DNA of 64,000 bases from Micromonospora qiuiae (GCF_016863555.1 NZ_BOPC01000030.1:1-64000); one strand, 5' to 3'; positions 1 to 8,484 are shown, counted from the stretch's first letter. The notes: generated by a model not told the origin, from the letters alone. Translations and numbers: made by a program.

Positions 1-1041
1 CTGGGCGATCCGTACGTCGGTCGGCTGGTCGGCCGCCTCGGTGCGGCCCAGGTCGAGCTCCGTACGCCCGAACAGCTTCTGGTAGTCGGCCACGTGCCGG
101 CGGCGGAGCTTGTCGTAGGGGGTGCCCTCGGCGGCGTTGAGGTGACCCCAAGCGATGCCCTGGTGGTCGCCGCTGACGTCCTGGAAGTTGACGTAGCTCG
201 AGCCGATCGAGATCAGCAGCGTCACGGCGTCCGCAGCGGTCACCGTCAGCGTGCCGCCGGAACTGCCGACGCTGCCGCCCTCGACGACGGCCCGAGCCAG
301 CGCCAGGAACCTGACCTGGCCGGCCACGCCCTCCTGGTTGCCGGACACCCCGTCGAGGGCGATCGTGGCGCCGTCCGGGCTGGCCACGGTCGTCCGTTGC
401 GGACTGTCGAACCGAGCGGTGAACGTGATCGAGCCGGGGCGGTCGGCGGTCAGCCGCATGGCGATCACCTGGTCCGGCGCGCTGGCGATCACCTCCCGCT
501 GGTACCGCACGCCGTCACGCAGGAACGTCACGGACGCGGTCGCCGTGGTCAGGTCCAGTTGTCGGTGGTACTCCGACACGCCACTGGGACCGGGGAAGGT
601 GAACCGCAGGTTGCCCACGGTCTGGTACGCGAGCTGGCCCGGAGGGTTACCCATCATCGTCTGGTTGACCAGGTTCTGCGCCTGGGTCCACTGGTTGGCG
701 AAGACCAGACGCTGGATCTCCGGGAGGGCTTCGGCACCCCGAGGGTTGCTCGAGTCGTACGGGCCGCCGGCCCAGACGGTGTCCTCATTGAGCTGCAGCC
801 GCTCGGCGTCGACGTTGCCGAACACCATGGCGCCGAGCCGGCCGTTGCCGATCGGCAATGCCCGCAGCCAGTCGGTGCCGGCGGCCTGGTCATACCAGAG
901 CGCCAGGTCTCCGGCGGCGCGTACCTGCGGGGGTGCGACGGACGACGCGCGGGCCACGGCCGTCCACGGCATCGGGAACAGGGCGGCTCCGGCGCCGACT
1001 GCGCCGAATCTGAGCAGCTGCCTTCGGGTCAGATCTGACAT
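1..1041 (-). CDS. GH95 family glycoside hydrolase (alpha-L-fucosidase-like), 3' end outside the window
   Basis: Secreted glycosidase of family GH95, whose members remove alpha-L-fucose (some act on alpha-L-galactose) from plant glycans. The frame starts with ATG at 1041 and stays open to base 1, giving 347 residues; the family is usually 700-800 residues, so the catalytic domain lies off the left edge. The N-terminus carries a twin-arginine signal (RRQLLRFG, residues 6-13) and a hydrophobic segment ending near Ala-Arg-Ala. The GH95 N-terminal beta-domain signature is clear: LPIGNGRLGAMVFG followed by LQLNEDTVWAGGP around residues 45-75. The rest of the visible part fits the N-terminal beta-sandwich. 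Exact substrate cannot be decided because the catalytic residues are not in view. Confidence 0.9.
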   Translation of the reverse strand, partial: MSDLTRRQLLRFGAVGAGAALFPMPWTAVARASSVAPPQVRAAGDLALWYDQAAGTDWLRALPIGNGRLGAMVFGNVDAERLQLNEDTVWAGGPYDSSNPRGAEALPEIQRLVFANQWTQAQNLVNQTMMGNPPGQLAYQTVGNLRFTFPGPSGVSEYHRQLDLTTATASVTFLRDGVRYQREVIASAPDQVIAMRLTADRPGSITFTARFDSPQRTTVASPDGATIALDGVSGNQEGVAGQVRFLALARAVVEGGSVGSSGGTLTVTAADAVTLLISIGSSYVNFQDVSGDHQGIAWGHLNAAEGTPYDKLRRRHVADYQKLFGRTELDLGRTEAADQPTDVRIAQ

Positions 1042-1404
1042 TACGGTCCTCCACGAGGGACGGGTCTTCCTTGCCGGGAGGTCGGCCCCGGTTCCGCCAA
1101 TGGTGTTTCGGGCTCGACGGCGATGAAGCGGCGGCGGGGGATCCGGTGTGGATGGGGGGAAGTGATGGGCGTCTTGGTGAGGTGACGGCAAGGCTATAAA
1201 CATGTGATGTATCCCGTCAACGGCTGTAACGAAAGTGTGGGACGCCGCGCTGTTGTAGCGGGTGGCGCGCCGCTTCCGCGACGCGCCACCGTTTTGAATC
1301 ATGTTGACCCTCGGTAATCATCAGACGATTGCTCGATCCGGGGATCGTGACGCGGTGTGACCGTCCGGTCCGGAGCGGACGGTCGCGATGCGCCGACGTG
1401 AAGA
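1042..1404. other. non-coding upstream region of the GH95 gene
   Basis: About 360 bases without a convincing gene. It holds the promoter side of the GH95 gene on the minus strand. Around 1190-1330 the sequence is noticeably less GC-rich than its surroundings, as expected for a promoter, but I could not pick out a confident -10/-35 pair or operator. Confidence 0.5.
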
Positions 1405-1435
1405 GGCCCCCTCCCCGCTGTGCGGGGAGGGGGCC
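1405..1435 (-). terminator. strong hairpin terminator of the beta-helix gene
   Basis: A perfect 13-bp stem, GGCCCCCTCCCCG (1405-1417) against CGGGGAGGGGGCC (1423-1435), with a 5-base loop. It lies 40 bases past the stop codon of the minus-strand beta-helix gene. There is no T-run, which is common for actinobacterial terminators. Confidence 0.8.
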
Positions 1436-1474
1436 GGGTAGCCCAGGTACGGCCGTTGGCCGTCCGTCAGGCGA

Positions 1475-3157
1475 TCAGCCGAAGCAGCGCGGGACCGGCG
1501 TCAGCGTGCCCTCGCAGTTGGTCGGCTTGTTGGCCGTGATGGCAGACTTGTCATCCACGTCGACATCGCTCAGGAAGCTGAAAATGCCACCCGGGCGGAG
1601 AGTCGCGAAGTTGTGCGCGACCCGCGTCTTGTCGAGGTCGATCTCGGAGATGACGGTGAAGATGCCACCGCCGACGCCCAGCGGTCCGACGGCCCGGTTG
1701 CCGCTGATCTCGCTCCTGCGGAAGGTGGCCTCGCTGATGGCGGTGAACACCCCGCCGCCGAAGAAGCCGGCCTTGTTAGCGACGATCTTGCTTTCCTCGA
1801 CGTTGGCGATCGCGCCGAGCGCCAGGGCGAGGCCACCACCCACGCCGACCGTGGAGTTGCCGGCGATCTCGACGTGCGTCAGCTCGAAGTTGCTGTCGCC
1901 CGCCGAAGCCACCCCGCCGCCGGCCAGGGCCGCGGTGTTGTCGGCGATCTTGGAGTGCTCGACGGCGCTGGTGCCCTCGATGTCGAGCAGACCGCCACCG
2001 AAGCCGAGCGTCTCGTTTCTGGCGATCTCGGTCTTCTCGATCCAGGTGGTGCCGCCGTCGATGTCCGGGTGGAAGATGAACGCCGCGCCGTTGGCAATCC
2101 CGCCACCGCCGATGCCGGCGTCGTTGTTGATCACCCGTGACTGGTTGACCTGGAGGACGCCGGCGTTGAAGATGCCGCCGCCGAAGAAGAAGGCGGTGTT
2201 GTCGGCGACCGTGGTGTGCAGGAGGCTGGTCCGGCCGAAGTTGGCGATTCCGCCGCCGAGGCTGCTGGCCTGGTTGCCCAGGATGTGGGTCTCCTCGAAC
2301 TTTGCCGTTCCACCCGCGTGGACCAGGACGCCGCCGCCGGCGTGCAATCCCCCGTCCAGCAGCGTCGCTGCCTCGGCCTTGGCCTTCGCGGCCTTGAGCG
2401 CCTCGCCCGTCGGCTTGGCCTGCAACAGCGGCAGGTAATCCTTGCCGGCCTCGGCGGCCTTGGTCGCCTCGACCGAGTTGGAGAACCGTGACCACACCGC
2501 TTCGGCGGTGTCGCCGTGCAGACCGTGGTGCGCGGTCTGGCCACCCTTGATGGTCAGACCCTTCACGGTCAGGTGCCCGCCCCGGCCCACCGTGAGAATG
2601 CGGAAGTGGTGTGCGGTGGCATCCCGGACGATCTTGGTTTCGTGCCCCTTGAGCACGATGTTCTCCTTGATCACCGGCAGGCCGTTGCCGTGCTTGTCGG
2701 ACCGGGTCAACCTGTAGGTGCAGTCCTTGGCCAGTTCCAGCACGCCGCCGTGGTTCTCGTTGGCGAAAATGATCGCCTGGATCAGCTTGTCCGAGTCGCA
2801 GGGCACCTCCTTGCCGCGGTGCTCGCGCTCGTCTTCCTTACCCTGGTATTCCTCGCTGCCCTTCTTCCCCTTGTGTTCCTCGCCGCCTTCCCTGCCCTTG
2901 TGTTCCTCGCCGTCCTTCTTCCCCTGGTGTTTCTCGCGCTCCGCCGCGCCCCGGTCGCCGTTCTTGCTGACCTGCTGTGTGGTGGACCAGCGCAGACCCT
3001 CGGAGCCGACCGCGCCGGCGCCGGTGGCGACACCGACGGCGGCGATGCTGACCACGCCGGTGAGACCGGCGATGCCGCTGGCGAGCCAGAGCTTGCGGCG
3101 CCGCTTGGGCGCCTCCGCCGGCTCGGCGGCGTTGTTCTTAGCTACGTAGTTGGACAT
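1475..3157 (-). CDS. membrane-anchored right-handed beta-helix protein with a charged EHKGK-repeat stalk
   Basis: Predicted 560-residue surface protein of unknown role. A Lys/Arg-rich cytoplasmic start (PKRRRKLWL) is followed by one hydrophobic segment at about 24-50, which is either a membrane anchor or an uncleaved signal. Residues about 66-115 form a very hydrophilic stretch of imperfect repeats (EEHKGREGG, EEHKGKKGS, EEYQGKEDE, EREHRGKEV). After a Cys, residues about 117-560 are Gly/Asn-rich beta-helix rungs (GGGIAN, GGGIFN, GGGVAS) like pectate-lyase-fold or polymorphic surface proteins; the protein ends with a Cys-containing tail. I chose ATG 3157 because a GAGAG ribosome site precedes it; a longer frame to 3280 would run through the structured leader. 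No catalytic residues are recognisable. Adhesin or glycan-binding function is inference. Confidence 0.8.
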   Translation of the reverse strand: MSNYVAKNNAAEPAEAPKRRRKLWLASGIAGLTGVVSIAAVGVATGAGAVGSEGLRWSTTQQVSKNGDRGAAEREKHQGKKDGEEHKGREGGEEHKGKKGSEEYQGKEDEREHRGKEVPCDSDKLIQAIIFANENHGGVLELAKDCTYRLTRSDKHGNGLPVIKENIVLKGHETKIVRDATAHHFRILTVGRGGHLTVKGLTIKGGQTAHHGLHGDTAEAVWSRFSNSVEATKAAEAGKDYLPLLQAKPTGEALKAAKAKAEAATLLDGGLHAGGGVLVHAGGTAKFEETHILGNQASSLGGGIANFGRTSLLHTTVADNTAFFFGGGIFNAGVLQVNQSRVINNDAGIGGGGIANGAAFIFHPDIDGGTTWIEKTEIARNETLGFGGGLLDIEGTSAVEHSKIADNTAALAGGGVASAGDSNFELTHVEIAGNSTVGVGGGLALALGAIANVEESKIVANKAGFFGGGVFTAISEATFRRSEISGNRAVGPLGVGGGIFTVISEIDLDKTRVAHNFATLRPGGIFSFLSDVDVDDKSAITANKPTNCEGTLTPVPRCFG

Positions 3158-3211
3158 CGGAGCTCTCTGCCCTCTCGTCGTGCCAGACAGGGTCGTCACG
3201 CGCAGGTGAGC

Positions 3212-3290
3212 GTCCCCTGCTACAAATCGGTTGTAGCTCCCAGATGCACCGTATGAGAAGGATCCTCGCCTCGTGCTCATATACGAAAAA
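3212..3290 (-). promoter_or_regulatory. structured leader element, copy 1
   Basis: Non-coding element 55-130 bases upstream of the beta-helix gene start, on the same strand. Read on the minus strand it contains a conserved core, CGAGGATCCTTCTCATA (ending near 3252), then a stem AGCTACAA / TTTGTAGC (3221-3239). The same arrangement recurs at 3485-3570, where the stem has changed on both sides (GCTGCAAA / TTTGCAGC), a compensatory pattern. ATGAG and CTCAT also pair across the core. A cis-acting RNA (riboswitch-like or protein-binding leader) is the simplest reading. It matches no riboswitch consensus I can recall. Confidence 0.45.
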
Positions 3291-3316
3291 ACCCCGCATT
3301 TGGTGTGCTGCGGGGC
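3286..3316 (-). terminator. intrinsic terminator with T-run
   Basis: On the minus strand CCCCGCA, a short loop, TGCGGGG, then six T residues. This classical rho-independent terminator sits just before leader copy 1, so it ends whatever transcript comes from leader copy 2 and separates the two units. Confidence 0.75.
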
Positions 3317-3388
3317 GGGCTGTGCCTATCCGGTGCCAGATCGCTCAGTGCGTCAGCTGCCGGATCCGGGTGACGAGCCGGCGAGGTT

Positions 3389-3426
3389 GGGGCTCCTCCG
3401 CGCCGTCACCGGTGCGGAGGAGCCCC
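3389..3426 (-). terminator. hairpin terminator
   Basis: A perfect 13-bp stem, GGGGCTCCTCCGC (3389-3401) against GCGGAGGAGCCCC (3414-3426), with a 12-base loop. It lies directly after a short minus-strand reading frame that ends with TAG at 3430-3432. Confidence 0.7.
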
Positions 3427-3429
3427 GTT

Positions 3430-3548
3430 CTATGTGGTGGTGCTTCCCAGTTGCCCGCCGTCGACGAAGACGTGCAGGCCGCCGCCGGAGCCATAGCTGC
3501 AAATGGCTTTGCAGCTCCGATTGCCACCATATGAGAAGGATCCTCGCG
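3430..3548 (-). pseudogene. probable deletion remnant of a paralogous secreted-protein gene
   Basis: Between leader copy 2 and the hairpin at 3389-3426 lies a minus-strand frame reading GSGGGLHVFVDGGQLGSTTT and then TAG. Codon third positions are G/C-rich like real coding DNA, but the frame has no start codon after the in-frame TGA just upstream. The arrangement (leader, short C-terminal-like frame, terminator) suggests a gene that lost its middle by deletion. A functional short RNA is the alternative. Confidence 0.3.
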
Positions 3549-3570
3549 AGTGGGGTCATACGCGGAAAAC
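3485..3570 (-). promoter_or_regulatory. structured leader element, copy 2
   Basis: Second copy of the element at 3212-3290, in the same orientation. It shares the 18-base core GCGAGGATCCTTCTCATA exactly, then GGTG, and an AGCTGCAAA / TTTGCAGCT stem (3495-3516) with a 4-base loop. The outer pairing TATGA / TCATA is also kept. Only a short coding remnant follows it, so it may drive an orphan transcript of about 250 bases ending at 3286. Confidence 0.4.
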
Positions 3571-3662
3571 CGTCACATTCATCCCGCGATCAGACAGACC
3601 CACGGGCCGCCCTGCCGGGGTGTGCCCCGGCCGGCGGCCCGTTCGCGGTGGATCGGTTTGGG

Positions 3663-5144
3663 TCAGCCTGGAAGGCGTGGGCCGGCGGCGCGCTGTTCGG
3701 CCAGCCAGGTCTCCACCTCGTCGGCCCGGCGCGGCAGGCCCGCCGACAGGTTCACCGCGCCGTCGGTGGTGACCAGGACGTCGTCCTCGATCCGGATGCC
3801 GATGCCGCGCAGTTCCTCCGGGACCAGGTCGTCCTCCGGCTGGAAGTAGAGCCCCGGCTCGACGGTGAGCACGTACCCCTCGCCCAGGGTGCCGTCCCGG
3901 TAGGCCTCCTTGCGCGCGTTCGAGCAGTCGTGCACGTCGATGCCGAGCATGTGCCCGAAGCCGTGCAGCGTCCAGCGCCGGTAGACGGTGGACTTCTCGT
4001 CCATCGCCTCGTCCACGCTCACCGGCAGCAGTCCCAGGTCGGCCAGCCCTTCGGCGAGCACCCGCATGCAGGTCAGGTGGACGTCCTTGAACTTCACGCC
4101 CGGCTTGATGAAGTCGATGCCGGCCTGCTGCGAGGCGTACACGATGTCGTAGACCTGGCGCTGGAGGGCGGTGAAGCGGCCGTTCACCGGCAGGACCCGG
4201 GTCACGTCGGCGGTGTAGAGGTTGTGCCCCTCCACGCCCATGTCCATCAGCAGCAGCTCACCCGGTCGGGTGACGCCGTGGTTGTGCACCCAGTGCAGGA
4301 TCGTGGCGTGCGCGCCGGCGCCGACGATCGAACCGTAGCCGACGTCGTTGCCGTCGTGCCGGGCGCGCAGTGCGAAGATCCCCTCCAGCAGCCGTTCCGA
4401 AACGCCCCGGTCCGCCGGCAGCACGCGGGCCACGTCCTCGAAACCGCGTACGGTGGCGTCGATCGCGTCCTGGAGCTGGCCGATCTCCCACTCGTCCTTG
4501 ACCAGCTTCAGCTCCGCGACGGCGATCGCCAACTCGCGGTCGCGGGCCGGCTGGCCCTCCTCCCGCGGACCGTCGTACGGGCGTACGGCGGCGTCCACGC
4601 TCGCGTCGAAGCCGCGTAGCACCCTGGTCCGGGCCGGGGCCAGTCCGGCCAGGGCCGTCTCCAGCTCGGTCAGGTCGGCGGTGGGCAGGCCCAGCTCGGC
4701 CGACTTTTCCGCCAGGGTGTGCCGGCGGCCCACCCACAGCTCGCCGTTGCGACTGCGGAAGAACTCGTCGGTCTGGCGGGATGAACGGGGCCGCATGTAC
4801 AGGGTGGCGTCGTGGCCGGAGCCGTTGGGGCGCAGCACCAGGACGCTGTCCGGATCGTGATCACCGGTCAGGTACGCGAAGTCGCTGCCCGGGCGGAACC
4901 GATACTCGGTGTCGTTGGCGCGTACCTTCTGCGGGCCGGTGGGGATTACCAGCGTCTCTCCGGGGAACGCCGCCGACAGGGCGGCCCGGCGCTTGGCGTA
5001 GTTCGGCACCTCCGGGCGTGGGCCGACCGGCAGCGTGCTGTCCCGCCAGCCCTCCCGCATGAACGACAGGAAGGCCGGTGGGAAATCCGGGTCGTGCGAC
5101 TCGGTGCCGTCGGCCGCCTTGCCGTCGGTGCGTTCCTCGGTCAT
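3663..5144 (-). CDS. pepP: Xaa-Pro aminopeptidase (aminopeptidase P, M24B)
   Basis: Cytoplasmic di-metal peptidase that releases an N-terminal residue preceding proline. The 493 residues show an AMP_N domain (about 45-180) and a pita-bread M24 domain (about 230-480). The five metal ligands can be placed: Asp in LLMDMG, Asp in YTADVTR, His in HGFGHMLG, Glu in VEPGLYF and Glu in RIEDDV. ATG 5144 is preceded by GGGAGCGGGG, and length is normal for the family. It is transcribed alone and diverges from asnB; the roughly 200 bases between them hold both promoters. Nothing unusual apart from a charged, probably disordered N-terminus of about 20 residues. Confidence 0.93.
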   Translation of the reverse strand: MTEERTDGKAADGTESHDPDFPPAFLSFMREGWRDSTLPVGPRPEVPNYAKRRAALSAAFPGETLVIPTGPQKVRANDTEYRFRPGSDFAYLTGDHDPDSVLVLRPNGSGHDATLYMRPRSSRQTDEFFRSRNGELWVGRRHTLAEKSAELGLPTADLTELETALAGLAPARTRVLRGFDASVDAAVRPYDGPREEGQPARDRELAIAVAELKLVKDEWEIGQLQDAIDATVRGFEDVARVLPADRGVSERLLEGIFALRARHDGNDVGYGSIVGAGAHATILHWVHNHGVTRPGELLLMDMGVEGHNLYTADVTRVLPVNGRFTALQRQVYDIVYASQQAGIDFIKPGVKFKDVHLTCMRVLAEGLADLGLLPVSVDEAMDEKSTVYRRWTLHGFGHMLGIDVHDCSNARKEAYRDGTLGEGYVLTVEPGLYFQPEDDLVPEELRGIGIRIEDDVLVTTDGAVNLSAGLPRRADEVETWLAEQRAAGPRLPG

Positions 5145-5342
5145 GCCCCGCTCCCTTCGCCTCGCTGCTGATCCCGACGGTACCGCGTACCCGAGGAAAG
5201 CCCGAGCCGGCCGGTCTCGGCCGACGGAGCCGGCGAGCGCAGGGCCCGCTCCGCGCGTCGCCTACCAGGTGGTACGAGGTGGTGCCGGGCGAGGGCGGCG
5301 GTGCCGCTCCGCCCGATCGCCCCGCGTGAAAAGATGACGACC

Positions 5343-7304
5343 ATGTGCGGACTCCTGGCTTTTTTCAGTGCGCGCGGCAACGCCGCCGCCCACCGCGACA
5401 ACATCGCCGGAGCGTTGGAATGCCTGCACCACCGAGGCCCGGACGAGACCGGTGTCGAGGTGGTCGGGGACGCCACCGGCCAGTATGCGGACGGGGTGTT
5501 CGCCCACAAGCGGCTGGCCATCATCGACGTCGCGCTCAGTCACGAGCCACTGCCGTACGCCGACGGGCGTTACCTGCTGACCTTCAACGGTGAGATCTAC
5601 AACTACATCGAGCTGCGCGAGGAGCTGATCCGCGAGCACGGTGCCCGGTTCGCCACCAACGGCGACGGCGAAGTGATCGTCGCCGGCTTCCACTACTGGG
5701 GCGAGCGGGTGCTGACCCGGCTGCGCGGCATGTTCGCCTTCGTGATCTGGGATCGGCAGGAGCGTCGCGCGTTCGGCGCCCGGGACTACTACGGCATCAA
5801 GCCGCTGCACTACCTCGAAACCGCCGACGGGCTCTACCTCGCCTCGGAGAAGAAGGCGCTGCTGCCCTTCGCGCAGTCCGCGTACGCCGGGGACGCCGGG
5901 GTCGACACGGCGAACCTCAGCCACTACCTGACCCTCCAGTACGTCCCCGAGCCGGGCACCTTGCACAAGGGGATCAGCCGGATCGGCTCGGGGGAGTACC
6001 TCACCTGGGCCCCGGGCGGGCGGATCGACGTGCGCCGCTGGTACCGCCCGGTGTTCCGGCCCGCCCCGGTCGCCGACGAGCAGAAGCTCTACCACGAGAT
6101 CCGGGAGACGCTGCGCGAGAGCGTACGCATGCACATGCGCTCGGACGTGCCGGTCGGCTCCTTCCTGTCCAGCGGGATCGACTCCACCGCGGTGGTCGCC
6201 CTCGCGCGGGAGTTCAACCCGAACATCCTCACCTTCACCGTCGGGTACGACGTGCCGGGCTACTCGGAGATCGACGTCGCCCAGGAATCGGCCCGCCACC
6301 TCGACGTGACCACCATCCCGACCAAAATCGGGCCGCAGGACATGATGGAGGCGCTGCCGAAGATCGTCTGGCACCTGGACGACCCGGTGGCCGATCCGGC
6401 GCTGGTGCCGCTTTACTTCGTCGCCAAGAAGGCCGCCGAGCACGTCACGGTGGTGCTCTCCGGCGAGGGCGCCGACGAGTTCTTCGGCGGGTACACGATC
6501 TACCGCGAGCCGCTTTCGCTGAGCAGCGTCAACGGGCTGCCCGGCGGGGTGCAGAAGGGATTGCGGGCGGTCTCCAAGGCGATCCCGCAGGGGGTCAAGG
6601 GCAAGAGCTTCCTGGAGCGCGGCACCACCCCGATCGAAGAGCGCTACTACGGCAACGCGCGGATGTTCACCGAGGAGGAGAAGCAGCACCTGCTGCGCCG
6701 CTACGACCCGTCGGTGCGATACACCGACGTCACCGCGCCGATCTACGCCGAGTGCACCGAGCTGGACGACGTCACCAAGATGCAGTACGTCGACCTCTAC
6801 ACCTGGCTGCGCGGAGACATCCTGGTCAAGGCCGACCGGATCTCCATGGCGCACTCACTGGAGGTGCGGGTGCCGTTCCTCGACCGCGAGGTGTTCGAGG
6901 TGGCGGCGAAGATCCCGGTCGAGTTGAAGCTGCCGCCGCGCTCGGACACCACCAAGTTCGCCATGCGGCAGGCGTTGCAGGGCGTGGTCCCGCCGGCCAT
7001 CGTCAACCGCAAGAAGCTGGGCTTCCCGACCCCGACGCGGGTCTGGCTGCGCGGCGAGATGTACGAGTGGGCCCGGCACGTGCTGACCACCTCGGGCGCC
7101 GGGGAACTGCTCGACCTGTCGTACGCCCTGCGCCTGCTTGAGGAGCACAAGCGGGAGGAGTTCGATCACTCCCGCAAGGTGTGGACCGTGCTGATCTTCT
7201 GCATCTGGCACGCGATCTTCGTCGCCAAGACGCTGGACCCGGGCATCCAGCGTAACCAGTCCGCCCTGCTCACCAAGCCCGTCGTCGGCTCCATGGTCCG
7301 CTGA
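5343..7304 (+). CDS. asnB: asparagine synthetase (glutamine-hydrolysing)
   Basis: Makes asparagine from aspartate, ATP and glutamine. I start at ATG 5343 because class II amidotransferases need Cys directly after the initiator Met (MCGLLAFF); earlier in-frame starts would bury it. The glutaminase domain spans residues 2 to about 215 and the ATP-PPi synthetase domain about 230-620. The PP-loop reads LSSGIDST near residue 275 rather than the usual LSGGLDSS, a conservative variant also seen in other actinobacterial proteins. The full length is 653 residues, as for actinobacterial AsnB. The gene is single and its 3' end faces the LPMO gene, with a GGGGCCC repeat hairpin between them. Confidence 0.93.
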   Translation: MCGLLAFFSARGNAAAHRDNIAGALECLHHRGPDETGVEVVGDATGQYADGVFAHKRLAIIDVALSHEPLPYADGRYLLTFNGEIYNYIELREELIREHGARFATNGDGEVIVAGFHYWGERVLTRLRGMFAFVIWDRQERRAFGARDYYGIKPLHYLETADGLYLASEKKALLPFAQSAYAGDAGVDTANLSHYLTLQYVPEPGTLHKGISRIGSGEYLTWAPGGRIDVRRWYRPVFRPAPVADEQKLYHEIRETLRESVRMHMRSDVPVGSFLSSGIDSTAVVALAREFNPNILTFTVGYDVPGYSEIDVAQESARHLDVTTIPTKIGPQDMMEALPKIVWHLDDPVADPALVPLYFVAKKAAEHVTVVLSGEGADEFFGGYTIYREPLSLSSVNGLPGGVQKGLRAVSKAIPQGVKGKSFLERGTTPIEERYYGNARMFTEEEKQHLLRRYDPSVRYTDVTAPIYAECTELDDVTKMQYVDLYTWLRGDILVKADRISMAHSLEVRVPFLDREVFEVAAKIPVELKLPPRSDTTKFAMRQALQGVVPPAIVNRKKLGFPTPTRVWLRGEMYEWARHVLTTSGAGELLDLSYALRLLEEHKREEFDHSRKVWTVLIFCIWHAIFVAKTLDPGIQRNQSALLTKPVVGSMVR

Positions 7305-7308
7305 GAGT

Positions 7309-7363
7309 GCAAGGAAGGGCCCCCTGTTAACGCCTCGCGTATAGCAGGGGGCCCCTCTTAACA
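7309..7363. repeat. GGGGCCC intergenic repeat, copy 1
   Basis: Palindromic element with arms GGGCCCCCTG (7318-7327) and CAGGGGGCCC (7345-7354), flanked by AAGGAA and TTAACACC. It lies between the convergent asnB and LPMO genes, where it can serve as a two-way terminator. Four more copies occur in this window (11237, 20431, 37195, 56850). Confidence 0.85.
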
Positions 7364-7374
7364 CCTGATCACGG

Positions 7375-8484
7375 TCAGCTGCAGGTGACCGTGGGCGTTG
7401 CGCTGTTGCCGCTGGCGAGGAAGCCGAACGTCGTACTGGCGTTGGCTCCGAGGGTGCCGTTGTACGACACGTTGCGGGCCGTCACCGACGAACCGGACGT
7501 GGTGTGGGTCGCGTTCCAGACCTGGCTGATCTGCTGACCGCTAGGCCAGCTCCAGGTCGCGGTCCAGCCGTTCAACGTCGCACTGCCGGTGTTCTTGACC
7601 TCGACCTCGGCCTGGAACCCACCGGACCAGCTGTTGGTCACCTTGATGGTGGCCGAGCAGGCACCGTTGCCGGGCGGCGGGGTCGTCGGGTTCGGCGGCG
7701 CAGTGGTCGGGTTCGGCGGCGCAGTGGTGGGGTTCGGCGGCGCAGTGGTCGGGTTCGGCGGGGTGCCCCCGGAGCCGATGCCGGTCACCTCACCGTTGCC
7801 ACCGTCGAAGGTCACGTCGGAGCAGCCGAAGAAGTTTTCCTGGCTGTCCGAGCGGACCCACCGCGAGTAAATGATGTGCCGGCCGCTCTTGTTGGCCGGC
7901 AGAGTGCCGGTGAAGTAGTAGTGGCCGTCGTTGGTGCCGACCGCGCCCCGCTGCGGCGGGTTGGTCACCGTCAGGAACGGCTGCTCCTCCAGGTCACTCC
8001 AGGCCAGCGCCCGGGTCGGGCTCCAGGTGTTCTTGGTCACGTAGAAGTAGAACGTGCCCGGGTGGTGGGCCCAGTTGCTGTAACGGAACTCCATCGTCCG
8101 GCCCGCGGTCAGGTGGGTCAGCGGCCAGTCGTCGCGGGCCAGGTCGTAGCCGCGGAAGCCGGTGGCGCCGCCGCTGCACAGCTGGCCGTCGGGGATGAAG
8201 CCGACGGTCCGCCCGTTGGCGTCCGAGCGCAGCACGCTGAACCAGTTGTAGAGCGAGTTGGTCCCGCTCTGGGCGACCGCAGCGGCACAGGCCGGGTTCT
8301 GCGGACGGATCTCCCCGGTGGGGGTGAGGCCGTCGCGCCAGCAAAGGTAGGTACGGGCGCCCGGCGTCATCGCCGCGCCGTGCGCGGCGGCCGGGTCGGG
8401 GCGAGCGATCACGACGACCGCGCTCGCGACAAGGGTGACGGCCGCGACCAGCAGCGCGGCCAGACGAGGACGGTGCAGTTGCAC
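7375..8484 (-). CDS. lytic polysaccharide monooxygenase (AA10) with C-terminal CBM2
   Basis: Secreted copper enzyme that oxidatively cleaves chitin or cellulose. The 369-residue precursor has a signal peptide ending PAAA, and cleavage exposes His35 (HGAAM) as the first residue, needed for the copper histidine brace. The second brace histidine lies in SNWAHHPGTF. The AA10 domain runs to about 230, followed by a Pro/Thr linker of four APPNPTT-like repeats, then a family 2 carbohydrate-binding module (about 275-369) with NTGSATLNGWT and a terminal Cys pair. Two-domain AA10-CBM2 architecture is typical of cellulose-active actinobacterial LPMOs, but chitin remains possible. It is a single gene. 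Confidence 0.95.
   Translation of the reverse strand: MQLHRPRLAALLVAAVTLVASAVVVIARPDPAAAHGAAMTPGARTYLCWRDGLTPTGEIRPQNPACAAAVAQSGTNSLYNWFSVLRSDANGRTVGFIPDGQLCSGGATGFRGYDLARDDWPLTHLTAGRTMEFRYSNWAHHPGTFYFYVTKNTWSPTRALAWSDLEEQPFLTVTNPPQRGAVGTNDGHYYFTGTLPANKSGRHIIYSRWVRSDSQENFFGCSDVTFDGGNGEVTGIGSGGTPPNPTTAPPNPTTAPPNPTTAPPNPTTPPPGNGACSATIKVTNSWSGGFQAEVEVKNTGSATLNGWTATWSWPSGQQISQVWNATHTTSGSSVTARNVSYNGTLGANASTTFGFLASGNSATPTVTCS

Noticed and set aside
94..1126. Plus-strand frames over the first kilobase
   Set aside because: They lie opposite the GH95 gene, whose motifs are clear on the minus strand; the plus frames show none.
3158..3280. Extended start of the beta-helix protein at 3280
   Set aside because: It would translate the structured leader. 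ATG 3157 has a ribosome site and begins conserved-looking sequence.
3485..3570. c-di-GMP (GEMM-I) riboswitch
   Set aside because: GCAAAGCC in copy 2 recalls GEMM-I, but copy 1 lacks it and the rest of the consensus is missing from both.
5262..6854. 530-codon antisense frame opposite asnB
   Set aside because: High GC makes long shadow frames opposite real genes. It has no recognisable motif, while asnB is unambiguous.
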